The notes beneath the pieces were generated by a model. The model had not been told where the DNA came from. It saw only the letters and a program-made list of their open reading frames with translations, and did no database searches. Source: Mucilaginibacter sp. UR6-11 (lineage in GTDB: Bacteria; Bacteroidota; Bacteroidia; Sphingobacteriales; Sphingobacteriaceae). Taken from it: 64,000 bases of DNA. Location: positions 496,001-560,000 of the forward strand of contig NZ_JAJIWO010000001.1 in NCBI RefSeq assembly GCF_020880695.1. The letters run 5' to 3'. The position numbers were made by a program, and so were the translations under genes. This document shows, one piece after another, positions 35,323 through 43,994 of this stretch. Within the stretch, counting starts at the first letter, position 1, and each line of letters opens with the position of its first letter.

Positions 35323-35985
35323 GTGACTAAGATGATCGAAAAATTTTTGCGTGACGAACAGGACCAGAAAGCGGTTGAAAAAGTTTATACCCGCCTGGTT
35401 GACCTGTTAACTACCGACGAAGAAATAATATACATAGCAGTACAAAAAAAACCGCTGGTTAATATACTACCTGATTGTATTGCCATAACCAATAAACGCG
35501 TGTTGTTTTTTACCCCGGCAAACTTGGGCCTGTCTATAAAATTTGTTGATTTTGTTTGGAAAGACGTTATTGACGTTTATACCAAAGAAGAAATAATAGG
35601 CGCTATTTTCAGCGTAAAAACAACTAACGGCGCCGAGATGGGTGTTGATTACCTGCCTAAAGTACAGGCCCGTAAACTATATCAATACGCACAGGAACGC
35701 AAAGAAGCCGAGCGCGAAGCACGCCGCCTGCGCGACCTGGAGCAAAAACGCGCCGAGTCGGGCTCAGTACAGTTTGAAACGCCGGCGCAGGCAGCTGCCG
35801 TGCATCAAATAATTACGCCTTCTCCTGAGCCGATACCAGAACCGGAGCCGGTTGTTGCCCACGAAGAACCAAAGCCTGATGTATTAACAGAGAAATTGAA
35901 GAAATTAAGAACCTTGTTTGATAACGGATTAATATCCCAGGAAGAATATAACCACAAAAAATTAGAGTTGTTAAACGATTTGTAA
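35323..35985 (+). CDS. Bacterial PH-domain protein with C-terminal SHOCT motif
   Basis: A 220-residue cytoplasmic protein. The N-terminal ~115 residues form a bacterial PH-like domain (EEIIYIAVQKKPLVNILPDC, AITNKRVLFFTP, DFVWKDVIDVYTKEE). A charged helix (QERKEAEREARRLRDLEQ, ~120-145), a Pro/Glu-rich linker (EPIPEPEPV) and a SHOCT motif (LKKLRTLFDNGLISQEEYN) follow. SHOCT motifs are short oligomerisation or linker elements often found with PH-like domains. Function unknown; it may scaffold membrane or protein assembly. Start may instead be the ATG three codons downstream. Confidence 0.8.
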   Translation: MTKMIEKFLRDEQDQKAVEKVYTRLVDLLTTDEEIIYIAVQKKPLVNILPDCIAITNKRVLFFTPANLGLSIKFVDFVWKDVIDVYTKEEIIGAIFSVKTTNGAEMGVDYLPKVQARKLYQYAQERKEAEREARRLRDLEQKRAESGSVQFETPAQAAAVHQIITPSPEPIPEPEPVVAHEEPKPDVLTEKLKKLRTLFDNGLISQEEYNHKKLELLNDL

Positions 35986-36003
35986 AAGAATGTCAGCCGT
36001 TTA

Positions 36004-36453
36004 TTAAAGTAGCCGTTCATCAAACCTGAATGGCTTTTTTGTTATTATTTTAACAGACGGAGCCAACTTGTGCAAAGGATTCATCAAATAATTAAATTCC
36101 TCATCAACCAAAGCCGAAGGTACTTTTAGGAGCAGTTTTTTATTTTGAAATAAAAAATGATTCCCAAACTGTTGTAATATATTTTGTTCAGGGTATTCCT
36201 TCCAGTTTTTAGGTAGTGTATTAAGGTTTAACTCATTTATACTATCGGGTGCCTCTATCGTAATTATAGAATAATCATCAGGCATATTGGTGGGATTTAA
36301 ATGCGCCAGTGCTTCTAATACAGCTAAGGATCTTGAGGATGCGAGGTAAACCATGGCTTTGCCCTCACTATTCCAACGCCCCCCATATAGCCTAGCTCCA
36401 TTTCCGCTTAAATCATCTGCATAAACACTTTTAACCAACCGATAAAGTATCAT
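36004..36453 (-). CDS. RES-domain toxin of a type II toxin-antitoxin pair
   Basis: A 149-residue protein with the RES domain: Arg in ILYRLVKSVYADDLSGNGA, the GGRWNSEGKAMVYLASSRSL block and Glu in AVLEALAHLNPTNMPDD, the residues after which the family is named. RES toxins degrade NAD+ and arrest growth. Its ATG overlaps the TAA of the antitoxin gene by one base (TAATG), so translation is coupled and stoichiometry kept, the common antitoxin-first layout. It converges on the PH-SHOCT gene. Confidence 0.92.
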   Translation of the reverse strand: MILYRLVKSVYADDLSGNGARLYGGRWNSEGKAMVYLASSRSLAVLEALAHLNPTNMPDDYSIITIEAPDSINELNLNTLPKNWKEYPEQNILQQFGNHFLFQNKKLLLKVPSALVDEEFNYLMNPLHKLAPSVKIITKKPFRFDERLL

Positions 36454-36947
36454 TAGGCGAAAATCCCATGCTCAATACGGCCTAACTCTTTAAAGACCAT
36501 ATCAAAACCAATAGAAGTATCTAAGAGAGAAACGGGGGTATCCCCTCTGAAAACATGAACAGGGGACTTCATCCAGGTTTTAAATTTATCAAGCGAGCCA
36601 AATACTTCTTCGCCACGTGTGTATAATCGAGCTAACTCAACGGCTTTTTCTGCGTATTCTGTTTTAATGATTTCATCGTTATCATAACGTTGTAAGGTAC
36701 GCTCTGATATGTGCAGTATATTGGCAAACTCTTGGATTGTTAAGGATATCTTTTTTGCCAGAGCCATTAGGCCACGTTTGGGCAAGCCCTGACGGGTAGC
36801 GTTTAAAATATCGTAGCTGCTACCCGTTATATTGAATTCCCTTGCCGCATTGCCTATTGTAGTAGCAAATAAGTTAGTTGCTGAAACATCATAAGCGCTT
36901 GCTGGTTCAGCAAGTGCATTTTTGGTTATATCATCTTTATGCTTCAT
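36453..36947 (-). CDS. Xre/DUF2384 (ParS-type) antitoxin, partner of the RES toxin
   Basis: A 164-residue protein from ATG 36947 (MKHKDDITKNALAEPA); the longer frame from 36980 would overlap the promoter and is rejected. The middle carries an Xre-like helix-turn-helix (KKISLTIQEFANILHISERT, LQRYD) and the C-terminus the toxin-binding DUF2384 region (ARLYTRGEEVFGSLDKFKTW, GDTPVSLLDTSIGF). It neutralises the RES toxin and represses its own promoter; a matching inverted repeat flanks the -7 element upstream. Confidence 0.92.
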   Translation of the reverse strand: MKHKDDITKNALAEPASAYDVSATNLFATTIGNAAREFNITGSSYDILNATRQGLPKRGLMALAKKISLTIQEFANILHISERTLQRYDNDEIIKTEYAEKAVELARLYTRGEEVFGSLDKFKTWMKSPVHVFRGDTPVSLLDTSIGFDMVFKELGRIEHGIFA

Positions 36948-36952
36948 AAATA

Positions 36953-36997
36953 TGCGACATTTATCCAAAAATAATAACACTTTGTCGCAATATCAAA
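36953..36997 (-). promoter_or_regulatory. Promoter and autoregulatory operator of the RES/Xre operon
   Basis: On the minus strand: TTTG (36994-36997), exactly 20 bases, then TATTTTTG (36966-36973), the full Bacteroidota TTTG-N19-21-TAnnTTTG pattern. Two half-sites in opposite direction, TGCGACA within the spacer (minus strand, 36983-36989) and TGTCGCA after the -7 element (36953-36959), bracket it. This is the position expected for repression by the Xre antitoxin. Confidence 0.75.
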
Positions 36998-38281
36998 TTA
37001 TTTAACAATAATTAAAAAATAATTCTTCCTGCCTTTTTGGGCCACTAAAAATTTGTCACCTATTAAAAATTCGTGATTATAGATGGCCTCCGGCGACTCT
37101 ATTTTAACTTTATTAATAGCCACCCCTCCCCCTTGTATCATCTTCTTAGCCTCACCTTTTGACGCGAATACCGCTGTGCTGGCTGCTAACAAGTCAGTTG
37201 CATTAATGCCGGCCTGTAAATCGGCCAAAGCAATCTTAAAGTTAGGTACGCCTTCAAACAGGCCAATTACTTCGGCTTCATTCAGTTCATTTAAAAACTC
37301 AATCCCGGTATTGCCAAATAGAAACTCTGATGATTTTATGGCTTTTTCATATTCGGCTTCGCCATGTACCCGTATAGTTATATCTTTTGCAAGGGCTTTT
37401 TGCAACACGCGTAAATGTGGTGCCGCGTCCTGTTCAGCTTCTAAACCTTTAATAGTCTCCTCATCAAACAAGGTAAAGATGCGGATGTACGTTTTAGCAT
37501 CTTCATCACTGGTATTTAACCAAAACTGGTAAAATTTATAGGGCGATGTTTTCTCAGGGTCCAGCCAGATGTTGCCACCCTCCGTCTTTCCAAATTTAGA
37601 TCCGTCTGATTTTTTGATCAACTGCGTAGTTAAGGCAAATGCCTCGCCTCCGCCTTTGCGGCGCACCAGCTCTGTGCCGGTAACGATATTACCCCACTGG
37701 TCTGATCCGCCCATTTGCAGTTTACAATCTTTGTGCTTCCACAAATAGTAAAAATCATAGCCCTGAACCAACTGGTACGTAAATTCTGTGAACGACATCC
37801 CGGTTTCACCCTCCAGACGTTTCTTTACAGAGTCTTTGGCCATCATATAATTAACTGTAATGTGCTTGCCTACCTCGCGAATAAAATCAAGGAAAGTAAA
37901 ATCTTTAAACCAGTCGAAATTATTTACCATTTCGGCACTGTTAGCACCGCCGTCAAAATCAAGAAATTTCTCCAGTTGGGCCTTAATTCCGGCCAGGTTT
38001 TTTTGCAAAACATCTTCTGACAGCAAATTACGCTCGGCTGATTTGCCCGACGGATCGCCCACCATGCCGGTAGCACCGCCGATTAACGCGAACGGCTTAT
38101 GGCCGGCACGCTGAAAGTGGATCATGGTCATGATCTGCGCCAGGCTGCCAACATGCAATGAGTCAGCAGTTGGGTCAAACCCAATATAGCCGGATGTCAT
38201 ACCTTTATTTAACAGCTCTTCGGTTCCGGGCATAATATCATGCAGCATGCCGCGCCAACGTAATTCTTCAACAAAATTCAT
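36998..38281 (-). CDS. tyrS: Tyrosyl-tRNA synthetase
   Basis: A 427-residue class I aminoacyl-tRNA synthetase that charges tRNA-Tyr. The HIGH-like motif is [13 protein letters not shown] (residues ~37-49), tyrosine-binding [13 protein letters not shown] and [13 protein letters not shown] lie in the Rossmann fold, the KMSKS-like loop is [13 protein letters not shown], and a C-terminal S4 RNA-binding domain ends in [15 protein letters not shown]. Full length for the family. A decayed copy of its first 95 codons sits 1.2 kb upstream (39516-39803). It has its own -7 element 25 bases upstream of the ATG. Confidence 0.98.
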   Translation of the reverse strand: MNFVEELRWRGMLHDIMPGTEELLNKGMTSGYIGFDPTADSLHVGSLAQIMTMIHFQRAGHKPFALIGGATGMVGDPSGKSAERNLLSEDVLQKNLAGIKAQLEKFLDFDGGANSAEMVNNFDWFKDFTFLDFIREVGKHITVNYMMAKDSVKKRLEGETGMSFTEFTYQLVQGYDFYYLWKHKDCKLQMGGSDQWGNIVTGTELVRRKGGGEAFALTTQLIKKSDGSKFGKTEGGNIWLDPEKTSPYKFYQFWLNTSDEDAKTYIRIFTLFDEETIKGLEAEQDAAPHLRVLQKALAKDITIRVHGEAEYEKAIKSSEFLFGNTGIEFLNELNEAEVIGLFEGVPNFKIALADLQAGINATDLLAASTAVFASKGEAKKMIQGGGVAINKVKIESPEAIYNHEFLIGDKFLVAQKGRKNYFLIIVK

Positions 38282-38306
38282 TTATCCGTCTTTAAAATAA
38301 TGGCTG

Positions 38307-38314
38307 CAAAGATA
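38307..38314 (-). promoter_or_regulatory. -7 promoter element (TATCTTTG) for tyrS
   Basis: Exact TAnnTTTG on the minus strand, 25 bases upstream of the tyrS ATG. The same relative place upstream of the decayed tyrS copy reads GGTCTTTG, so the copy has lost the TA. Confidence 0.6.
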
Positions 38315-38334
38315 TATTTAAGACTCAAGAAATT

Positions 38335-39468
38335 TCAGCGCGATAGTAATTTCTTTCCTAGCCGCATTACTGGCCGTTCAATAAACGTATTAAAAATAAT
38401 TGCTGTAACGAATGAACATACTAAGGCAAGCACAATCACCACAATTACAGGCAACTTGTTAGCAAACGTATAAACAATAAAAACACCTACAGGTATATGC
38501 ACAAGGTATAAACTATAGGATATCCTTCCCAAAAACAAAGGCAACTTCATTAAAAAAAACGCCATTGGCTTGGCGGACACAGCAATTACGATAAATATTA
38601 CAGAAGCAATTGTAATTACAATATCTACAAGATATTGGAATACGTAGTCAATTATAACGGTTGACGATCCCATTTTTTGTACCACACGCGGCATCAAGCC
38701 GGCGTAACTATAAAAAAATATACCTGCTATTAAAAATAGCCACCGCTGCGTACTGCTTAACTCATTGTACCAGGTTATAATTTGCTTTTGCCGCCGGGCA
38801 ATAAGCCCGCCGCACATAAATGTGTAAAACAAGATAAATGTATACAGATAACTTGTTAGATAACCTTCAGATGGATTTAATTTTAACGCATTTAAAGTTA
38901 CTGCAGATAAATATATTATAAAATTTATCACTAAAAATTTTCTTATACTTAATCTCGTTATAAACAACAAAAGTGGAAATAGAAGTGCGATACGCATCTC
39001 GTGTATAAGAGACCATATCGCTCCATTAATTTTTAACGCGTTAAAATTCACAACAAGTAACAAGTGCCCTAAAATATCCTTAAAAAGTATGGGTTCCTTC
39101 CAATACACAGACAGCCAGAAAGCAGAGTCGGACCGGCTACAACTGGCCCTTAAAATTAACGCCAAAGCAATTGATGCGATATAGGGAATATATAATCTGA
39201 TAAATCTAAGACCAAGAAAGTTGACAAATCTGTAATTAGGGTCATTACCATACTGATAAGTTAATACGTACCCGCTTAACACAAAAAAAAATATAACAGC
39301 GTTATGCGCACTAATTAAAATAACAAACGGAGTAAATTCAATTGGCCTGCTATTAAATGTCCCGACCGTTAAATGGCACAACACAACGCTTACCGCAGCC
39401 AAACCTCTTAGGGAGTCAAGTATTTTAACCCGGGGCTTTTCGCCGTAACCAACCTTCAGATTTTTCAT
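38335..39468 (-). CDS. Acyltransferase family 3 membrane protein (OafA-like), copy 1
   Basis: A 377-residue membrane protein from ATG 39468 (MKNLKVGYGEKPRVKILDS); an upstream start at 39507 is in frame but less likely. It has about ten hydrophobic segments and the Acyl_transf_3 marks LDSLRGLAAVSVVLCHLTVG (catalytic-side His), FFFVLSGYVLTYQY, WSLIHEMRIALLFPLLL and ISYSLYLVHIPVGVF. Such enzymes O-acetylate cell-surface sugars. It is clearly paralogous to the gene at 39838-41004. The decayed tyrS copy lies 47 bases upstream, so the gene may be read from whatever promoter remains there. Confidence 0.9.
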   Translation of the reverse strand: MKNLKVGYGEKPRVKILDSLRGLAAVSVVLCHLTVGTFNSRPIEFTPFVILISAHNAVIFFFVLSGYVLTYQYGNDPNYRFVNFLGLRFIRLYIPYIASIALALILRASCSRSDSAFWLSVYWKEPILFKDILGHLLLVVNFNALKINGAIWSLIHEMRIALLFPLLLFITRLSIRKFLVINFIIYLSAVTLNALKLNPSEGYLTSYLYTFILFYTFMCGGLIARRQKQIITWYNELSSTQRWLFLIAGIFFYSYAGLMPRVVQKMGSSTVIIDYVFQYLVDIVITIASVIFIVIAVSAKPMAFFLMKLPLFLGRISYSLYLVHIPVGVFIVYTFANKLPVIVVIVLALVCSFVTAIIFNTFIERPVMRLGKKLLSR

Positions 39469-39515
39469 TTTATTAGTGTAAATTGGAAATGTCGCATTAA
39501 TGTGCATATCACTTG

Positions 39516-39803
39516 CTATAGGTTATGCTGCAATACATCTTCTGATAATATTACGCCCGGCTGATTTTCTGAAGTGTCGCCCACCATGCCGGTAGCACCA
39601 CCAATTAAAGCAAAAGGCTTGTGGCCCGTCCGCTTAAAATGGATCATGGTCATGATCTGTGCCAGGCCGCCAATATGTAATGAGTTGGCAGTTGGGTCAC
39701 ACCCAATATAGCCGGATGTCATACCCTTTTTTAACAGTTCTCCGGTTCCGGGCGTAATATCATGCAGCATACCCCGCCAGCGTAATTCTTCAACAAAGTT
39801 CAT
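39516..39803 (-). pseudogene. Decayed 5' fragment of tyrS (tandem duplicate)
   Basis: A 95-codon frame whose first ~80 residues match the N-terminus of the intact TyrS ([19 protein letters not shown] ... [12 protein letters not shown]) at both protein and DNA level. Near the end a one-base and a two-base deletion relative to tyrS shift and then restore the frame, changing GKSAERNLL to ENQPGVIL. Homology stops after SEDVLQHNL, where a TAG appears; the catalytic and tRNA-binding parts are gone. The HIGH-like segment has drifted to ANSLHIGGLAQI. It cannot be a working synthetase. It is the junction mark of an old duplication of tyrS together with an acyltransferase gene. Confidence 0.92.
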
Positions 39804-39837
39804 TTAAAAGGTAATTTTATATTTCCGGCGCAAAGAC

Positions 39838-41004
39838 CTATGCCCGGGGGACGACACCAGTTTTAGTTATTACTACTTTTTTAGCAATGCGCATTGCGGG
39901 CTGTTCAATATATTTATTAAAAATTATCGCTGTTAAAAGACTACCCAACACCCCCATACCGATAACAACAGGGGTTGGTATTTTATCGACTAAGGTAAAA
40001 TATATAAAGCCCAATACCGGCACATGTACCAAATAAAGACTATAAGAAATTTTGCCTAAAAAAAGAGGAATCTTACTGGTAAGAAAGTTATTTCCTTTAA
40101 GGCTGATTGCGGCGATCATAAAATAAACTGAACCCGCCAACGTAAGCAAGTCCCCGCCGAAACTAACAATAGTATGATAGATCAAGCGCGGCCAACCCGG
40201 ATTATCCAGAATGAACCACCAGATGCTGGAATAACTAAAGCAAAGCCACGCAACTACCAGTAATGCTGTCCTCTTGAAGGTGGTTAAACTATTGTTCCAG
40301 CTAACAAGCTCCGATTGGTATCTTGATATCAAACCACCGACAACAAATGCACAAAAATAATAGGCGGTATAACCCAGGCTGTCGTTGTAGCCAACTACGT
40401 AGGTGAGATTAAACATTATTGAAATTACCGAAATAATTAAAATAGACACTGTAACCCAGGCTGTGTTAACGGGCTTTAAATTCACTACATATAATAACGC
40501 CGGGAAAATAATAGCAACCCGCATTTCATGCACCAACGACCATATTACCGGGTTAAGCGCGTTTGTATTAAAAGTCCATACCAGCGCAACGTGTTTAATC
40601 AGTACTTTTATTGTTGGTGGCTGGCTCCATAAGTTACTGACCCATTGACCGCCCCCCTGTTTGGGCGTACATAGCATAAACAAGCATAACGACAGCAGGA
40701 TGGAAACGATATAAGGAACATATATCCTAAAAAAACGATGAACCAGGAACCGGCGATAAGTATACTCAGGATTAAACCGATATTGATAAGTAAGCACATA
40801 TCCGCTAAGCAAAAAGAAAAACAAGACCGCCTCATGGCCCGCTTTAATAATATATAACGGCGTAAAATGCAGAAAGTGGTCAAACGAAAGCCCTTCCAGC
40901 GTATGGTTAAAGACAACAGTAAGTGCGGCAATCCCCCGTAATGAGTCAAGTGCTCTGACTCTCGGGCGTTCTGTAGCCGTTTTTATTGTGATATCTTTTT
41001 GCAT
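39838..41004 (-). CDS. Acyltransferase family 3 membrane protein (OafA-like), copy 2
   Basis: A 388-residue membrane protein from ATG 41004 (MQKDITIKTATERPRVRAL); the frame from TTG 41046 adds 14 residues without support. Same layout as copy 1: LDSLRGIAALTVVFNHTLEG, FFFLLSGYVLTYQYRFNPEY, VIWSLVHEMRVAIIFPALL and ISYSLYLVHVPVLGF. Over the N-terminal half a little under half the residues agree by eye with copy 1. It probably O-acylates an envelope glycan. It is followed by the decayed tyrS copy, just as copy 1 is followed by intact tyrS, which shows the shared origin of the two modules. Confidence 0.9.
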   Translation of the reverse strand: MQKDITIKTATERPRVRALDSLRGIAALTVVFNHTLEGLSFDHFLHFTPLYIIKAGHEAVLFFFLLSGYVLTYQYRFNPEYTYRRFLVHRFFRIYVPYIVSILLSLCLFMLCTPKQGGGQWVSNLWSQPPTIKVLIKHVALVWTFNTNALNPVIWSLVHEMRVAIIFPALLYVVNLKPVNTAWVTVSILIISVISIMFNLTYVVGYNDSLGYTAYYFCAFVVGGLISRYQSELVSWNNSLTTFKRTALLVVAWLCFSYSSIWWFILDNPGWPRLIYHTIVSFGGDLLTLAGSVYFMIAAISLKGNNFLTSKIPLFLGKISYSLYLVHVPVLGFIYFTLVDKIPTPVVIGMGVLGSLLTAIIFNKYIEQPAMRIAKKVVITKTGVVPRA

Positions 41005-41121
41005 TACAGCGATAAATATAATTAAAATAAGTTTGACCAGGACCAAAAACAGTTGTTAATATCGCTAAAGCATTTCATTTTTTGTTAATTGATTTAAAGG
41101 ATTTATATTGCAATAACTGAT

Positions 41122-41793
41122 ATGAATTTTCTATCCCACTATTATTTCGACCGTAACATCACCGACTGCTATTTTATTTTAGGCACAGTGCTGCCCGATC
41201 TTTTAAAAAATGCGGATAAGAGCATCATTTTGCATCCCGAAAAGTTACAGCATCCAAACAGCCAGGTTAACAGTATAATTGCCGGGTGGAACAAACACCT
41301 GGATGTCGACCGTTATTTCCATTCGTCAGATTTTTTTGCCACGCATTCGCATCAGCTAAAAAAAATACTCACACCCGTTATTGAGGGCTCACCGGTAAAA
41401 CCTTTCTTTTTGGGCCATATCGCGGTTGAGCTGATCATTGATAACCTGCTGCTTACCACAGGCAAAATTACGGTGGACGATTTTTATGCTCATTTAAAAG
41501 GCTGTGATAACGCCATCATTGAAGAATTTTTAACTGTTGCCGGGTTAAAAGACTGCACCCGGTTTTTTCGTTTTTATGAAGGATTTAAAAGTGCCGGCTA
41601 CCTGCATACTTATTCAGAAACAACACAAATAGCTTATGCACTAAAAAGGATCTGTATGCGTGTCTGGGATAATCCGTTCACTGCCGAACATGAAGCACGC
41701 ATGAATGAAGCATTAATTGCGTACAGAGAATTGTTATTGCCGGATTTTATGGAGATATTTCAGGAAATCGGGGGCAAACTAGCGACCCGGTAG
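41122..41793 (+). CDS. ACP phosphodiesterase (AcpH/DUF479)-like protein
   Basis: A 223-residue cytoplasmic protein. It opens MNFLSHYYFDRNITDCYFIL and continues GTVLPDLLKN, IAGWNKHLDVDRYFHSSDFF and FFLGHIAVELIIDNLLL. The helical pattern with conserved His/Asp residues resembles the HD-like fold of ACP phosphodiesterases (MNFLAHLYLS..., GN-LGD, GI-HR-ID-FTD). A hydrolase role on acyl-carrier protein is possible but not shown; some family members are annotated only as hypothetical. It stands alone before rpsA. Confidence 0.55.
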   Translation: MNFLSHYYFDRNITDCYFILGTVLPDLLKNADKSIILHPEKLQHPNSQVNSIIAGWNKHLDVDRYFHSSDFFATHSHQLKKILTPVIEGSPVKPFFLGHIAVELIIDNLLLTTGKITVDDFYAHLKGCDNAIIEEFLTVAGLKDCTRFFRFYEGFKSAGYLHTYSETTQIAYALKRICMRVWDNPFTAEHEARMNEALIAYRELLLPDFMEIFQEIGGKLATR

Positions 41794-41920
41794 GAGTCCA
41801 TTTTAAACAGTTAATGCCCTGTAATTGAATATTATCGTCAAAAATTACCAGTTCGTCAGCAAAAACCTTAAAAATCAGCATTTAAGAGCAATTAAATTTT
41901 ATAGAATAAAAATATAGTCC

Positions 41921-41928
41921 TACCTTTG
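41921..41928 (+). promoter_or_regulatory. -7 promoter element (TACCTTTG) for rpsA
   Basis: Exact TAnnTTTG, 42 bases before the rpsA ATG. The TTG start at 41926 of the longest frame lies inside it and is therefore excluded. Confidence 0.6.
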
Positions 41929-41932
41929 CAGT

Positions 41933-41958
41933 CCCAATTAACAAATTGGGAAAAGGAG
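41933..41958 (+). promoter_or_regulatory. 5' leader hairpin and Shine-Dalgarno-like AAAAGGAG of rpsA
   Basis: CCCAATT / AATTGGG with a four-base loop would form at the very 5' end of the rpsA transcript, followed at once by AAAAGGAG; 12 bases separate GGAG from the ATG at 41971. Strong SD sequences are rare in Bacteroidota, so this one may serve autoregulation of S1. Confidence 0.45.
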
Positions 41959-41970
41959 ATAAATTATTTA

Positions 41971-43941
41971 ATGGCAAAAAAACAAGAAGCAGAAAAAGAA
42001 TTAAAAGCCAAGGAAGCTGAACTGGACACAGTGACTGTAACCGGCGAAAAAGAAACTATTGAGTCAGAGGCTGATTCAATATCAATCGAAGAGATCAAAT
42101 CTCAAATTGCAGTTGCACCCCGCGAAGATTTTGACTGGGATGCTGACGACAAAAAATTTGGTAACTACAGCGACAGCGAGCGTGAGCAAATGGAGAAATT
42201 GTATGATGGAACTTTTAGTTCAATCACCAAGGGCGAAATTATCACCGGTACTGTTGTAAATGTTAACAACAAGGATGTAGTATTAAACGTTGGGTTTAAA
42301 TCTGACGGTTTGGTATCTGTTTCTGAATTCCGTGATACACCTGATCTGAAGATCGGTGACACAGTTGACGTATTTGTTGAATCACAGGAAGATGCTAACG
42401 GACAGTTGGTACTTTCGCGTAAACGTGCGAAAACTCAAAAATCATGGGAGAAAATTAATTCTGCACTGGATAACGATGAGATCATCACTGGTTTTGTTAA
42501 GAGCAGAACAAAAGGTGGTCTGATTGTAGACATCATGGGCGTTGAAGCCTTTTTACCAGGTTCACAAATCGACATTAAACCTATCAGGGATTATGACGTT
42601 TATGTGGGCAAAACAATGGAATTTAAAGTTGTTAAGATCAACCACGAGTTTAAAAACGTAGTGGTATCGCACAAAGTGCTGATTGAAGACGATCTGGAAA
42701 ACCAAAAAACCGAAATTGTTGCCAAACTTGAAAAAGGCCAGGTATTGGAAGGCACAGTTAAAAACATTACCGACTTTGGTGTATTTATTGACCTTGGTGG
42801 TGTTGACGGCTTATTACACATTACTGATATTTCATGGGGCCGTATTGAGCATCCAAGAGAAGTTTTGGCATTGGATCAAAAAATCAACGTTGTTGTGTTG
42901 GATTTTGATGACGAGAAAAAACGTATCGCTTTGGGCTTAAAACAATTAACGCCTCACCCTTGGCAATCACTTGACGAAGGAATCCAGATCGGATCTAAAG
43001 TTAAGGGCCGCATAGTTACTGTTGCCGATTACGGTGCTTTCTTAGAAATCATCCCGGGTGTTGAAGGTTTGATCCACGTGTCAGAAATGTCATGGTCTCA
43101 AAACCTGCGTAACCCACAGGAATTCCTGAAAGTTGGTGACGAAGTTGAAGCACAGGTATTGACATTAGACCGCGACGAGCGTAAAATGTCATTGGGCATC
43201 AAACAATTAACACCTGATCCTTGGCAAAATGCTGCCGAACGCTACGCTGAAGGCACAACTCACGTTGCTACCGTTAAAAACATGACCAACTTTGGTGTGT
43301 TTGTTGAACTGGAAGACGGCATTGACGGATTGATCCACATCTCTGACCTTTCATGGTCTAAAAAAATCAACCACCCTAATGAATTCACTAAAGTTGGTGA
43401 AAAATTAAACGTGGTTGTTTTAGAACTGGATGTTGAGAACCGCAAATTAAGCTTGGGCCACAAACAACTGGAAGAAAACCCATGGGATACTTTTGAAAGC
43501 ATCTTCACTATTGATTCAATACATGAAGGTACCGTATTAAAAGTAACTGATAAAGGTGCTATTGTAGCTTTACCTTACGGTGTTGAAGGTTTCGTACCTA
43601 CCAAACACCTGGTTAAAGAAGATGGTAAAAGCGTAAAAGCTGATGAAGTTGCTGACTTCAAGATCATTGAGTTTAACAAGGAAAACAAACGTATAGTAAT
43701 TTCACACTCACGTATATGGGAAGAAGCTCGCGCTGACGCTCGTGTACAGGATTTCGAAAACCGTAAAAAAGAAGCAAAATCTGCAACTAACGCGGTTAAG
43801 AAAGTGAAAGATTCGGTTGAGAAATCTACTTTAGGCGACCTGTCTGTATTAGCTCAGTTAAAAGAGCAAATGGAAGGCGCAGAAACTAAAGCAGCTGTTA
43901 AAAAAGCAGCCGCTAAAAAATCTGAAGAAGAAGCTAAATAA
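41971..43941 (+). CDS. rpsA: Ribosomal protein S1 (bS1) with six S1 domains
   Basis: A 656-residue protein from ATG 41971 (MAKKQEAEKELKAKEAELDT). After an acidic N-terminal extension of about 85 residues come six S1 RNA-binding domains, beginning near residues 88, 175, 255, 340, 425 and 510 (for example GTVKNITDFGVFIDLGGVDG and GRIVTVADYGAFLEI). The first and last are the most diverged. A charged Lys/Ala/Glu tail follows. S1 brings mRNA to the 30S subunit. The long N-terminal extension differs from the Escherichia coli protein. It is expressed from its own promoter and followed by a strong terminator. Confidence 0.97.
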   Translation: MAKKQEAEKELKAKEAELDTVTVTGEKETIESEADSISIEEIKSQIAVAPREDFDWDADDKKFGNYSDSEREQMEKLYDGTFSSITKGEIITGTVVNVNNKDVVLNVGFKSDGLVSVSEFRDTPDLKIGDTVDVFVESQEDANGQLVLSRKRAKTQKSWEKINSALDNDEIITGFVKSRTKGGLIVDIMGVEAFLPGSQIDIKPIRDYDVYVGKTMEFKVVKINHEFKNVVVSHKVLIEDDLENQKTEIVAKLEKGQVLEGTVKNITDFGVFIDLGGVDGLLHITDISWGRIEHPREVLALDQKINVVVLDFDDEKKRIALGLKQLTPHPWQSLDEGIQIGSKVKGRIVTVADYGAFLEIIPGVEGLIHVSEMSWSQNLRNPQEFLKVGDEVEAQVLTLDRDERKMSLGIKQLTPDPWQNAAERYAEGTTHVATVKNMTNFGVFVELEDGIDGLIHISDLSWSKKINHPNEFTKVGEKLNVVVLELDVENRKLSLGHKQLEENPWDTFESIFTIDSIHEGTVLKVTDKGAIVALPYGVEGFVPTKHLVKEDGKSVKADEVADFKIIEFNKENKRIVISHSRIWEEARADARVQDFENRKKEAKSATNAVKKVKDSVEKSTLGDLSVLAQLKEQMEGAETKAAVKKAAAKKSEEEAK

Positions 43942-43962
43942 GCTTTAACCAAATATTTTGCA

Positions 43963-43994
43963 AAGCCCCGTCGAGTAATCGATGGGGCTTTTTT
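43963..43994 (+). terminator. Intrinsic terminator after rpsA
   Basis: AAGCCCCGTCGA / TCGATGGGGCTT, four-base loop GTAA, then TTTTTT; one G-T pair in a 12-bp stem. It lies 21 bases past the rpsA stop. Confidence 0.93.

Noticed and set aside
37083..37532. 149-aa frame antisense to tyrS
   Set aside because: Shadow of the conserved synthetase gene.
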